64,000 bases of DNA from assembly GCF_001672755.1 (NCBI RefSeq), contig NZ_LZKI01000033.1, forward strand, positions 1-64,000. The letters are read 5' to 3'. Both the position numbers and the translations under genes were made by a program. The DNA is from Mycobacterium colombiense. Its GTDB lineage: Bacteria > Actinomycetota > Actinomycetes > Mycobacteriales > Mycobacteriaceae. Within the stretch, counting starts at the first letter, position 1; every line of letters begins with the position of its first letter. Positions 1-8,214 of the stretch are shown here, in pieces. The notes beneath the pieces were generated by a model. The model had not been told where the DNA came from. It made no database searches and worked only from the letters and a program-made list of their open reading frames with translations.

Positions 1-1048
1 GGGTTACTACGAGACATTCAACCGGGACAACGTCACCCTGGTCGATGATCGGTCGCTTGCACGCGAAGGGATGCACCGGCACCAACGACGCCGCGGTGTC
101 CGGGTCCTTGACGATCCGGGCCACCGCCTCGCCGTACAGTGCGGCGGCCATCCGGTTGGCCTCGATGTCGAAGAAGATGTCGCCCCAGTTCAACGCGCCC
201 ATCACGCCGTCCTCTTCGATGGCACGCAGCTGTTCTTCGCGAGTCGCCGACTTCAGCGGCGGCCTGCCGAGCATCTCGAGCAGCACGGAGAAGGCGCTCA
301 ACCGGGCGGCCCCGATCGGGTGGGCGCGCTGGGCCGCCCGGATGTCGCCGTAGCGCGCCTTCATGTCGTCGAGTTCGCCCGGTTCGAAGCGGTGCACCCG
401 CCAAGGCAGGGTGTATGCCGGCGAGCGCTGAAACACCGAGAGGTGCAGGGCCTCTCGGGCAACCACCGGGATGAGCTGAACGCCGGTCGAGCCGGTGCCG
501 ATGACGCCGACGCGCTTGCCGGTGAGGTCGACGCCGCCCTCGGGCCAGCGGCTGGTGAACAGTGAGGTCCCGGCAAAGGTGTCCATTCCGGGGATGTCGG
601 GTTCCAGCGGTACCGACAGGATGCCGGAGGCGGCGACGACGAACGGCACCCGGAACGCGTCGCCTGCTTCGGTGCGCACCAGCCACACGCCGGCTTCTTC
701 GTCGAAGGTCATCGCGACGACCTTGGTGCCGAATTGGATGTCGCGACGGAGGTCGAGCCGGTCGGCCACGAAGTTGAGGTAGGCCTCGATCTCGGGCTGG
801 GCCGGCATCGACTCGGTCCAAACCCACTCCTGCTGAATCTCCTCGGAGAAGCTGTAGGAGTATTCGATGCTTTCGATGTCACACCGCGCACCCGGGTAGC
901 GGTTGAAAAGCCAGGTGCCACCGACGTTTTCTGCCATCTCCAGCACTCGGGTGCGCATTCCGAGTTGCCGCAGCCGGTGCAGCATGTACAACCCGGAGAA
1001 TCCCGCACCGATGACGAGCACATCGAAGGGGGTATCGGATTCAGCCAT
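1..1048 (-). CDS. Baeyer-Villiger-type FAD monooxygenase, 3' end beyond the left edge
   Basis: Flavoprotein monooxygenase that would insert oxygen next to a ketone using FAD and NADPH. About 349 residues are visible. The FAD-binding GAGFSG is at residues 14-19 and the second nucleotide motif GTGSTG at about 178-184. The family fingerprint FxGxxxHTxxWP reads FAGTSLFTSRWP near 155-167, so the usual His is Phe. The conserved CKRPIIDQG is at about 330-338. The next ten residues should read YYETFNRDNV but are DVVPVECLVV, because bases 5-34 are inverted between 12-bp inverted repeats; the frame stays open. The ATG at 1048 overlaps the stop of the upstream SnoaL-like gene by 8 nt, so the two are probably translationally coupled. 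Family is certain; substrate is unknown. Confidence 0.9.
   Translation of the reverse strand, partial: MAESDTPFDVLVIGAGFSGLYMLHRLRQLGMRTRVLEMAENVGGTWLFNRYPGARCDIESIEYSYSFSEEIQQEWVWTESMPAQPEIEAYLNFVADRLDLRRDIQFGTKVVAMTFDEEAGVWLVRTEAGDAFRVPFVVAASGILSVPLEPDIPGMDTFAGTSLFTSRWPEGGVDLTGKRVGVIGTGSTGVQLIPVVAREALHLSVFQRSPAYTLPWRVHRFEPGELDDMKARYGDIRAAQRAHPIGAARLSAFSVLLEMLGRPPLKSATREEQLRAIEEDGVMGALNWGDIFFDIEANRMAAALYGEAVARIVKDPDTAASLVPVHPFACKRPIIDQGDVVPVECLVVT
5..46. repeat. 30-bp inverted segment with 12-bp inverted-repeat arm inside the monooxygenase gene
   Basis: Bases 35-46 read ACCCTGGTCGAT. Their reverse complement ends in the GGGT seen at 1-4, so the second arm probably starts just outside the window. 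Bases 5-34 read on the plus strand as YYETFNRDNV, the conserved motif of the minus-strand gene. The segment between the arms is therefore flipped relative to the ancestral gene. It could be a real hairpin-mediated inversion or a sequence-assembly fold-back. Confidence 0.75.
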
Positions 1049-1493
1049 CGTCACCACCGGTGATTTTGAGGATGGTTCGGGTGAGGTGCAGGCTCTTGAT
1101 CCGCCATGACCCGTCCCGCTTCTCGTAGGTCTCGTGATAGTGGCCGGCGCCGTACAACTCGCGGCCGTCACCGAAGATCAGCAGGTCCTCCATCGCCCAG
1201 ATACCGGCCGCGGTGGTGGCCGAGGTGAGCGTGAGCTCCGGCGAGTGACAGTGATGCTTGGTCACCACGTTCTCGAGGCCGCCCATCACCATCGGGACGA
1301 AGTTGTCGACGCCCTCGATCGGTGCAGCGGTCATGGGATCGGCGCCGGCGGTGGACACCGCCATGTCCAGGGTGACCACGACATCGGCGGCGAATACGTC
1401 ACGCCACGCCCCGACGTCTTTGGTGTCCAGGAAACGGCAGTAGCGCGCCTTCTGTTGCCGGAGGGCTTCCAGCTCGTCAGCCGCCTCAGTCAT
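1041..1493 (-). CDS. SnoaL/NTF2-fold protein (150 aa)
   Basis: Small NTF2-like protein of the SnoaL type; relatives act as dehydratases, isomerases or hydroxylase accessories on polycyclic substrates. The length fits a single cone-shaped domain. The N-terminal stretch with LRQQKARYCRFLDTKD, followed by W and F before a run of beta strands, is typical of this family. It is first in a two-gene unit with the monooxygenase, with an 8-nt overlap. Its start faces the divergent KshA-like gene across the operator at 1535-1553. The exact reaction is not predictable. Confidence 0.8.
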   Translation of the reverse strand: MTEAADELEALRQQKARYCRFLDTKDVGAWRDVFAADVVVTLDMAVSTAGADPMTAAPIEGVDNFVPMVMGGLENVVTKHHCHSPELTLTSATTAAGIWAMEDLLIFGDGRELYGAGHYHETYEKRDGSWRIKSLHLTRTILKITGGDDG

Positions 1494-1534
1494 CGCACTC
1501 CCTTGCCGCTTACGGACTTGACTGCTGAAATCTA

Positions 1535-1553
1535 TACTGTAATGGACTTAGTA
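1535..1553 (+). promoter_or_regulatory. Putative TetR operator, site 1
   Basis: TACTGTA-ATGGA-CTTAGTA lies between the divergent SnoaL-like gene (42 nt from its start) and KshA-like gene (26 nt from its start). It matches the TACTGTA-N5-NNNNGTA element found at five other promoters in the window. The right half is the weakest of the perfect-left-half set. Confidence 0.65.
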
Positions 1554-1578
1554 TCTATCAGGAATCGAGAGGCTTCGC

Positions 1579-2586
1579 GTGAAAGTCCCGTTCACCTGGA
1601 AAGTCACCGGCTGGTTCATGGTCGGCTGGTCTCCAGAGTTTCCCGTCGGCGAGGTCCGGCCGCTGCACTATTTCGGCGAGGATCTGGTCGCCTACCGGGA
1701 TGAGCAGGGTGAGTTGCACGTCTTGGAAGCACATTGCAAGCACCTGGGCGCGCACATCGGTCACGGCGGCAAGGTAGTCGGCGACTGCGTCGAGTGCCCC
1801 TTCCACGGCTGGCGCTGGGGTCCGGACGGCACCAACCGATACATCCCCTATCAGCCGGACCGGCCCAACCGCGGGCTACGGCTCAAGGTGTTTCCCGTGC
1901 AGGAGCAGTACGACTGCGTGTTCGTCTGGCACCACCCGGACGGCAAGGAGCCGCAGTGGCAGATGCCGGACATCTTTCACAAGTTCCCGCAGTTCGAGAC
2001 GGACCCGGCGGCGTATTACCGGGCGTACCCGGAGTTCTCCCGGCGCGCGGAGCGCGAACCGGTGCATCCGCAGATCGTCGCCGAGAATGCCCCCGACAGC
2101 GCGCATTTCGAATACGTGCACCACGCCACCGTGACGCCGCGGGTGCTGGACTGGAAGATCGTCGACCAGGAATGGCAGTTCATCGCGGGCTGGCCGGACG
2201 CGCGCAGTGACGACCCCGAGGACCTCGCGTTGCGGTTCCACAGCCACCTGTTCGGCCTCGGCGGAGCGATCAGCGTCTTCGAGGGCGCGCAGAATCATCG
2301 GCTGATCTTCACCTGCACACCGGTCGACGACGAATGCTCGGACCTGTTCTACTCGATCTGGTGGCCGCGGCTCCGCGGCGATACCGCGGATGTTCCCGAA
2401 GGCACACTGCGCGACGTCATCGAAAAGCAATTCCTGTCCACCGTGTTCGACGATCTGCAGATCTGGCGCTACCAGAAGTACGTGGAACACCCCGCGTTGT
2501 CGAAAGTCGATGCGAAAGGCTATATGGCGCTGCGGAAGTGGGCGACGCAGTTCTATGACGTCGCCCCGGTGGACTCCCCCGCATGA
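1579..2586 (+). CDS. Rieske non-heme iron oxygenase, KshA-like (335 aa)
   Basis: Terminal oxygenase component that would hydroxylate an alicyclic or steroid-like substrate using electrons from a separate ferredoxin reductase. The Rieske [2Fe-2S] ligands are C53/H55 and C73/H76. The mononuclear iron site is in N170-x2-D173-x2-H176-x4-H181. Size and layout match the 3-ketosteroid 9-alpha-hydroxylase oxygenase (KshA) family. The GTG start at 1579 has GAGAGG 6 nt upstream and lies just after the operator. No reductase (KshB-like) gene is nearby, so the electron donor must be encoded elsewhere. It is first in a plus-strand operon with the next four genes. Confidence 0.88.
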   Translation: MKVPFTWKVTGWFMVGWSPEFPVGEVRPLHYFGEDLVAYRDEQGELHVLEAHCKHLGAHIGHGGKVVGDCVECPFHGWRWGPDGTNRYIPYQPDRPNRGLRLKVFPVQEQYDCVFVWHHPDGKEPQWQMPDIFHKFPQFETDPAAYYRAYPEFSRRAEREPVHPQIVAENAPDSAHFEYVHHATVTPRVLDWKIVDQEWQFIAGWPDARSDDPEDLALRFHSHLFGLGGAISVFEGAQNHRLIFTCTPVDDECSDLFYSIWWPRLRGDTADVPEGTLRDVIEKQFLSTVFDDLQIWRYQKYVEHPALSKVDAKGYMALRKWATQFYDVAPVDSPA

Positions 2587-3212
2587 CGGACCGGCTGGCC
2601 GGACTGGCCGCACCCGAGCACACCGCGATCGTCACCCAGGAGTGCCAGGGCGCGGTGATGGGCCCCGACGCCGGACTGGCGATGCTCGCCGAGGAGGCCC
2701 GCCGCGAGGCGCTGCCCAACATCGCGCGTCTGCTGCCGGTGGCCAGGGCGGCCGGGGTGCGGGTCGTGCACTGCCTGGTGCAGCGGCGGCCCGACGGGCT
2801 CGGCTCCAACCACAACGCGAAGATCTTCGCGTTGGGCGGCGGCGACAAGGTGGACATCGCGCCCGGCACGCCGGGTGCGAAGCTGCTTCCCGAATTGGGG
2901 CCGGAGCCTTCGGATTTGGTGTTGTGCCGGTGGCACGGCGTGGGCCCGATGGGCGGCACGGACCTGGATGCGGTGCTGCGCAATCTCGGGGTGTCGACCA
3001 TTGTCGTGGTGGGTGTTTCGCTGAACATCGCGATTCCCAACCTCGTCATGGATGCCGTCAACGCCGCCTACCGGGTGGTCGTCCCCCGCGACGCGGTGGC
3101 CGGCGTACCCGCCGACTATGGTGCAGCGATGATCGCGAACACCCTGTCGCTGCTGGCCTCGATCACCAGCACCGACGATCTGCTCCGGGCCTGGGACGAA
3201 GGAACGCGATGA
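2583..3212 (+). CDS. Isochorismatase-fold protein lacking the catalytic triad (209 aa)
   Basis: Cysteine-hydrolase (isochorismatase) fold. The three usual catalytic residues are all changed: the N-terminal Asp is Glu20 (IVTQECQ), the Lys region reads LCRWHG with no Lys, and the nucleophile Cys is Ala150 (VGVSLNIAIPN). The rest of the Rossmann-like core, including the DA-N-A-Y-V-V-DA stretch after the active site, is kept. It overlaps the KshA-like stop by 4 nt and the next start by 4 nt, so it is embedded in the operon. It may be a non-catalytic binding or scaffold protein, or use other chemistry. Family is sure, function is not. Confidence 0.8.
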   Translation: MTDRLAGLAAPEHTAIVTQECQGAVMGPDAGLAMLAEEARREALPNIARLLPVARAAGVRVVHCLVQRRPDGLGSNHNAKIFALGGGDKVDIAPGTPGAKLLPELGPEPSDLVLCRWHGVGPMGGTDLDAVLRNLGVSTIVVVGVSLNIAIPNLVMDAVNAAYRVVVPRDAVAGVPADYGAAMIANTLSLLASITSTDDLLRAWDEGTR

Positions 3213-3829
3213 CCGAAACTGCGCCGGAAGTTCGAGGCGGATTCCCCGACGTCAGACCCGTCGAGGACGCACCCGCGGAACTGGGCCCGTTCGTCGCCGC
3301 GCTGCGCCGGCTGCAGGACCTGACCGTGTCCACCAGGCCCGACCCCGCGCTGTGGGCCGCCGCGACCGTGCACCTGGAGAACGCCTGCGCGCTGCTGGAC
3401 GGCCACCAGGTCCCCGAGACCGAGGCGGTGGCCGGCCGCGTGCTGAGCCTGCCGGGGTTGGCCCATCCGCTGATACCGCCCTGGATGGTGACGGAGTCCG
3501 GTCCCGACGGCGTGCGGATGGCCGGCCATTTCAGCACCGCTCACATCGGTGGGAACCGGGCCGTGCACGGCGGCATGATCCCGCTGTTCTACGACTGGCT
3601 GTTCGGCATGGTCGTGACGGCCGCAGACATCCGGCCGACGCGCACCGCCTACCTGCACGTCGAATTCCGCAGCATCACACCCATTGACCAGCCACTGACC
3701 GCCCGCGGCCGCATCACAAACGTCGACGGCAGGAAGGTTTTCATTGACGCTACTATGATAGCCGCCGATGGAACCTTGCTCAGCGAAGCCAACGGCCTGA
3801 TGGTTCGTTTGTTACCCCACCAGCCGTGA
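3209..3829 (+). CDS. PaaI-type hotdog thioesterase (206 aa)
   Basis: Predicted acyl-CoA thioesterase of the hotdog fold. The core motif is HFSTAHIGGNRAVHGGMIPLF in the middle of the protein, with the HGG loop typical of PaaI-like enzymes, followed by the long helix and the strand YLHVEFRSITPI. The ATG at 3209 sits in an ATGA overlap with the preceding gene. An upstream open frame in the same phase is only an extension without a better start. It probably releases or proofreads CoA esters in the same pathway. Confidence 0.82.
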   Translation: MTETAPEVRGGFPDVRPVEDAPAELGPFVAALRRLQDLTVSTRPDPALWAAATVHLENACALLDGHQVPETEAVAGRVLSLPGLAHPLIPPWMVTESGPDGVRMAGHFSTAHIGGNRAVHGGMIPLFYDWLFGMVVTAADIRPTRTAYLHVEFRSITPIDQPLTARGRITNVDGRKVFIDATMIAADGTLLSEANGLMVRLLPHQP

Positions 3830-3837
3830 GAGGCACG

Positions 3838-5490
3838 ATGTCCGACACCACAACAACATTCACGGTTCCGGCCGTCGCGAAGGCCGTCGCCGCCGCGATC
3901 CCCGATCGGGAGCTGATCATCCAGGGGGACCAGCGCTACACCTACCGGCAGGTGATCGAGCGCTCCAACCGGCTGGCCGCGTATCTGCACGCGCAGGGAT
4001 TGGGTTGCCACACCGAGCGCTCGGCGCTGGGTGGCCACGAGGTGGGCCAAGACCTGCTGGGCCTTTACGCCTACAACGGGAACGAATTCGTCGAGGCGTT
4101 GCTGGGCAGCTTCGAAGCACGAGTCGCCCCGTTCAACGTCAACTTCCGCTACGTGAAGAGCGAGCTGCAGTACCTGCTGGCGGATTCCGGGGCGACCGCG
4201 CTGCTCTATCACGCCGCGTTCGCGCCGCGGGTGGCCGAGATCCTGCCGGATCTGCCACAGCTGCGCGTGCTCATCCAGATCGCCGACGACTCGGGCAACG
4301 ACTTAGTCGAGGGCGCAGTCGATTATGAGGCCGCCCTGGCGTCGGTGTCCCCGGAACCGCCGCCGGTCCAGCACTCCGCCGACGACCTGTACGTTCTGTA
4401 CACCGGTGGCACGACGGGCATGCCGAAGGGCGTGTTGTGGCGCCAGCACGACATTTTCATGACGTCCTTCGGCGGCCGGAATCTGATGACGGGTGAGCCG
4501 TCCAGCTCCCTCGAGGAGATCGTCGAACGCGCCGCGTCGGGCCCGGGCACCAAGCTGATGATCCTGCCCCCGCTGATCCACGGCGCCGCCCAGTGGAGTG
4601 TGATGACCGCGATCACGACGGGGCAGTCCGTCGTCTTTCCGACGGTGGTCGATCACCTGGACGCCGACGACGTGGTGCGCACCATCGAGCGGGAAAAAGT
4701 CATGGTGGTCACCGTGGTGGGCGATGCGATGGCGCGCCCCTTGGTCGCCGCGATCGAGAAGGGGACCGCCGACGTGTCGTCGCTGGCGGTCGTCGCCAAC
4801 GGTGGTGCGCTGCTGACCCCGTACGTCAAGCAGCGCTTGATCGAAACGCTGCCGAACGCCGTTGTGGTCGATGGCGTCGGCTCGTCCGAGACCGGGGCGC
4901 AGATGCACCACATGTCGACGTCGGGAGCGGTGGCCACCGGCACGTTCAACGCCGGACCGGACACTTTCGTGGCGGCCGAGGACCTGACGGCAATCCTGGA
5001 GCCGGGCCACGACGGGATGGGCTGGCTGGCGCAGCGGGGCTACGTTCCGCTCGGTTACAAGGGCGATGCGGCCAAAACGGCCAAGACATTTCCGGTGATC
5101 GACGGCGTCCGGTACGCCGTCCCCGGTGACCGCGCGCGGCACGGCACCGACGGCTCCATCGAACTGCTGGGCCGGGATTCGGTGACCATCAACTCCGGGG
5201 GCGAGAAGATCTTCGTCGAGGAGGTCGAGACGGCCATCGCGTCGCATCCCGCGGTGGCCGACGTGGTGGTCGCCGGTCGGCCGAGCGAGCGGTGGGGCCA
5301 GGAGGTCGTCGCCGTGGTGGCGCTCGCACCGGGAGCCAGCGCCGAATCCGACGAACTGGTGGCGCACGCCGCGCAGACGCTGGCGCGCTACAAACTGCCC
5401 AAAGCGATCGTGTTCCGTTCGGTCATCGAGCGCAGTCCGTCGGGTAAGGCCGACTACCGGTGGGCGCGCGAGCAGGCGGTGAGCGGCTGA
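3838..5490 (+). CDS. Acyl-CoA synthetase, FadD19-like (550 aa)
   Basis: Adenylate-forming ligase that would activate a carboxylic acid to its CoA thioester. The P-loop YTGGTTGMPKG is near residue 190, the A5-type motif VGSSETG follows near 350, and the catalytic Lys is in SPSGKADYRW near the C terminus. The sequence resembles mycobacterial sterol/steroid-acid ligases (FadD17/FadD19 group) and the paralogue at 15010-16635. The ATG at 3838 is preferred over an in-frame GTG at 3826, because AGAGG lies just upstream of it. The gene follows the thioesterase with an 8-nt gap, in the same operon. Confidence 0.85.
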   Translation: MSDTTTTFTVPAVAKAVAAAIPDRELIIQGDQRYTYRQVIERSNRLAAYLHAQGLGCHTERSALGGHEVGQDLLGLYAYNGNEFVEALLGSFEARVAPFNVNFRYVKSELQYLLADSGATALLYHAAFAPRVAEILPDLPQLRVLIQIADDSGNDLVEGAVDYEAALASVSPEPPPVQHSADDLYVLYTGGTTGMPKGVLWRQHDIFMTSFGGRNLMTGEPSSSLEEIVERAASGPGTKLMILPPLIHGAAQWSVMTAITTGQSVVFPTVVDHLDADDVVRTIEREKVMVVTVVGDAMARPLVAAIEKGTADVSSLAVVANGGALLTPYVKQRLIETLPNAVVVDGVGSSETGAQMHHMSTSGAVATGTFNAGPDTFVAAEDLTAILEPGHDGMGWLAQRGYVPLGYKGDAAKTAKTFPVIDGVRYAVPGDRARHGTDGSIELLGRDSVTINSGGEKIFVEEVETAIASHPAVADVVVAGRPSERWGQEVVAVVALAPGASAESDELVAHAAQTLARYKLPKAIVFRSVIERSPSGKADYRWAREQAVSG

Positions 5491-5529
5491 CCGGTGATCC
5501 CGGCCGCCCGCCGCGGGAAGGCGTAGCTG

Positions 5530-5772
5530 ATGTCGTTGCTGCAAAAGTACGACGGCATCCACTGACGTGCGCGCCGCCGCGGATCAGGTCGATGCCGCCA
5601 TCCCCGACGTCACAACGCGTCTCACCGAAACGTTCCGGATGTGCGTGCCGCTGCCGTTGGCGCCGTGGCCTTCGAGCATCTGTCCTTGTTCGTCCGGGAT
5701 CGTCGCCGGGATCTGCAGAACGACCTCGACGTCTCGGTGGACTGGATCCGCAGGATTGTCGAGAAGGAGTGA
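5530..5772 (+). pseudogene. Decayed small gene after the acyl-CoA synthetase
   Basis: A GGGAAGG ribosome site precedes ATG 5530, which opens MSLLQKYDGIH and then stops at 5563. The next frame continues in a coding-like manner from 5567 (VRAAADQVDAAIPDVTTRL). The original frame then resumes near 5662 (AVAFEHLSLFVRDRRRD) and ends at TGA 5772, just before the next gene. Two compensating shifts in 240 bp suggest a broken gene. The middle piece resembles the N-terminal helical part of some PucR-like regulators, but that is a weak guess. Confidence 0.45.
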
Positions 5773-5787
5773 ATGCGTGAGGAACTC

Positions 5788-6612
5788 ATGAAGTACCAAG
5801 GTCGTGTCGCAGTGGTCACGGGTGCCGGCTCCGGCATCGGCCGCGCCCTGACCCAGGCGCTTACCCGGGATGGGGCGCACGTCGCGGCATCCGACATCGA
5901 CCCGAACGGCCTGGCCGAAACCCAGGCCGCGTGTCCGCCCGGGCAGGTCACCACGTACCGCGTCGACGTCGCCGACCGCGATGCGGTGCTGGGTTTCGCC
6001 GACCACGTGCGCGAGCAGCACGGGCCCGCGTCGCTGGTGTTCAACAACGCCGGAGTCGACCTGTTCGCCGGCGTGGCGGACATGTCCTGGAAGGACTTCG
6101 ACTGGCTGATGGGCATCAACGTCGGCGGCGTCGTCAACGGGACCAAAGCCTTTCTGCCACAGCTCATCGAAGCGGGTACGACGCAACGGCCCGCCAGGTT
6201 GATCAACCTGTCCAGCGCCTTCGGGCTGATCGCGGTTCCCTACCAAGGCGCCTACAGCATGTCCAAGTTCGCGGTGCGCGGCCTCACCGAGGCGCTGCGG
6301 CAGGAGATGATCATGGAAAGGCGTCCGGTGACCGTGCACTGCGTGCATCCCGGTGTCGTGCGTACCAACTTCGGGGCCAACATGCGCACAGCGGACACCG
6401 AGGATCCCGAGATGGCGACCAAGATGTTCGATCGCGCGGCCCTGACGTCCGCCACCAAGGCCGCCCAGTTGATTCTGCGCGGGGCCGAGAAGAACCGCGC
6501 CCGCATCCTTATCGGAGCCGACGGCCGCGTGATGGCGGCGATGCCACGCCTACTCGGCGCGGGATACGAGGGCCTGTTGGCCAGGGCCGGGAAACTCACC
6601 GACTCGCGCTGA
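5788..6612 (+). CDS. Short-chain dehydrogenase/reductase (274 aa)
   Basis: NAD(P)-dependent oxidoreductase of the classical SDR family. The cofactor motif TGAGSGIG is at about residues 11-18, the NNAG motif in the middle, and the catalytic Tyr156-x3-Lys160 is in YSMSK with the upstream Ser in LSSAFG. The ATG at 5788 is chosen because GAGGAA lies 5-6 nt upstream; the in-frame ATG at 5773 has its purine tract too close. It is the last gene of the operon behind site 1. Its end overlaps the convergent aldehyde dehydrogenase by 17 bp. Likely oxidises or reduces an alcohol/ketone intermediate. Confidence 0.87.
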   Translation: MKYQGRVAVVTGAGSGIGRALTQALTRDGAHVAASDIDPNGLAETQAACPPGQVTTYRVDVADRDAVLGFADHVREQHGPASLVFNNAGVDLFAGVADMSWKDFDWLMGINVGGVVNGTKAFLPQLIEAGTTQRPARLINLSSAFGLIAVPYQGAYSMSKFAVRGLTEALRQEMIMERRPVTVHCVHPGVVRTNFGANMRTADTEDPEMATKMFDRAALTSATKAAQLILRGAEKNRARILIGADGRVMAAMPRLLGAGYEGLLARAGKLTDSR

Positions 6613-8089
6613 GCCGGCGGCGGTTGCGGGCCTTCGTTATTCGCATCATCACGTCGGCGCCCAGCCGCAACGACCGGCCGAACGGCGGCGCCGCGTTTCC
6701 GGTGATGCTGAACGGCAGATCGTTGCCCACCACGGTGCGGTGATGGCTGAAGGTGTCGAAACCGGCCTTGCCATGGTAGGCGCCCATCCCGCTGCGGCCC
6801 ACACCCCCGAACGGTGCCGCAGACGGGATCATCTGTGCCGCAAAGTCATTGCGGGCGACACCGCCGCTGCGGGTGCTGCGAACAAAGGTGCGGAAGTCCG
6901 CATCGTCGGGTCCATACCAGTACGCCACCAACGGCGCCGGCCGGTCGTTGATGTAGTCGATGGCCTCCGTCAGCCCCGAGTACGCCTTGACCACGAGGAC
7001 CGGACCGAAGATCTCCTCGCTCGCGATCTTCATGCGCTCGTCGACATCTCGGACGATCGTGGGTGCGATCTTGCGCGAGGCCCGGTCCGGTAGCGACTCC
7101 CCCGCCGGCGCAATGGTTTCCACGCCGGCTCCCTTGTCTCGGGCATCCTCGATCAGCCCGACGACGCGGTCGAAATTCGCCTGATTGACACTCGAGCAGT
7201 AGTCCTCGTTCGACACGATGCTTCCGAACATGTCGCGCAGGGTATTCCGGGCGACGTCGACGAAGGCGTCCAGCCGCCCCTCGGGCACGAACACATAGTC
7301 GGGGCATACGCAGACCTGCCCCCCGTTGACCATGCGGGCCTGCGCGATCCGTCTCGCCGCCCGGCGGATGTCGGCGTCCGGTGCGACGACGACGGGATTC
7401 TTCCCGCCGAGCTCCAGCGTCACCGGGACGAGATGCTGCGCCGCCGACCTTTGCACCAGGGCCCCGACCGACGGTGAGCCGGTGAAGAAGAGGTGGTCGA
7501 ACGGCAAGGCGGCAAAGGCGGCCGCCACGTCGGGACCGCCGGTGACTACGTGCAGCTCGTCCGATTCGAAGTACCGGGGTGCCAGCGACGCCATCAGGTC
7601 GGCGGTGTGCGAGGTGACCTCCGACATCTTGACCATTGCCCGGTTGCCGGCCGCGAACGCGGTGGCGGCGGGCAGGACAACGAGATTGAGCGGGAAGTTC
7701 CACGGCCCGATGATCCCGATCACCCCGAGTGGTGACGGCTGGACCTCGGCCCGCAGGCCGCACAGCCGCGCCGTGCGCATCAGCTTGCTTGGCCGCATCC
7801 ATTGAGCGGCATGCGATCTGGTGTGCTCGATGACCGAGAGCATCCCGATGACCTCGGTGAACAGGGTGGCCGCCCTGGAACGCGTGCCGAAGTCGGCCGC
7901 CATGGCGTCCACGAACGCGTCGGTGTTGTCCAGAACCAGCGCCATCAACCGGTCGATGCGGTTGCGCCGCGCCGCCAGGCTGGGCGGCCCCTCATTCAGG
8001 AAGGCACGCCGTTGCCGCTGCAGGATCGCATCCAGCTCAGCGGTCCGCTGTTCGGCAGTGCCGTGAGCGCGTTCGTCGAGTGTGCTCAT
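6596..8089 (-). CDS. Aldehyde dehydrogenase, coniferyl-aldehyde type (497 aa)
   Basis: NAD(P)-dependent aldehyde dehydrogenase. The general-base Glu lies in VTLELGGKNP near residue 224 and the nucleophilic Cys in NGGQVCVCP near 258. The PWNFPLN substrate-channel motif is present. The short N terminus and overall pattern match the group annotated as coniferyl-aldehyde dehydrogenases, which are broad-specificity enzymes. It is transcribed away from the P450 gene across operator site 2. It would convert an aldehyde produced by oxygenase or alcohol-dehydrogenase steps to an acid for the ligases. Confidence 0.88.
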   Translation of the reverse strand: MSTLDERAHGTAEQRTAELDAILQRQRRAFLNEGPPSLAARRNRIDRLMALVLDNTDAFVDAMAADFGTRSRAATLFTEVIGMLSVIEHTRSHAAQWMRPSKLMRTARLCGLRAEVQPSPLGVIGIIGPWNFPLNLVVLPAATAFAAGNRAMVKMSEVTSHTADLMASLAPRYFESDELHVVTGGPDVAAAFAALPFDHLFFTGSPSVGALVQRSAAQHLVPVTLELGGKNPVVVAPDADIRRAARRIAQARMVNGGQVCVCPDYVFVPEGRLDAFVDVARNTLRDMFGSIVSNEDYCSSVNQANFDRVVGLIEDARDKGAGVETIAPAGESLPDRASRKIAPTIVRDVDERMKIASEEIFGPVLVVKAYSGLTEAIDYINDRPAPLVAYWYGPDDADFRTFVRSTRSGGVARNDFAAQMIPSAAPFGGVGRSGMGAYHGKAGFDTFSHHRTVVGNDLPFSITGNAAPPFGRSLRLGADVMMRITKARNRRRLSASR

Positions 8090-8147
8090 GAATCACCTTC
8101 GGTGTCCGGACCGGCGAGCGACCTCGCGTGGTCATGCCCATATTGCC

Positions 8148-8166
8148 TACTGTAATAATTACAGTA
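8148..8166 (+). promoter_or_regulatory. Putative TetR operator, site 2 (perfect dyad)
   Basis: TACTGTA-ATAAT-TACAGTA is a perfect inverted repeat with 9-bp arms around one central base. It sits between the divergent aldehyde dehydrogenase (59 nt from its start) and P450 (49 nt) genes. This is the best copy of the repeated element and defines its symmetry. Confidence 0.75.
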
Positions 8167-8214
8167 CGATCTTACGAAGCAAGTGTTCGATCGTGCTGAG
8201 ATCTGGGAGATCAG

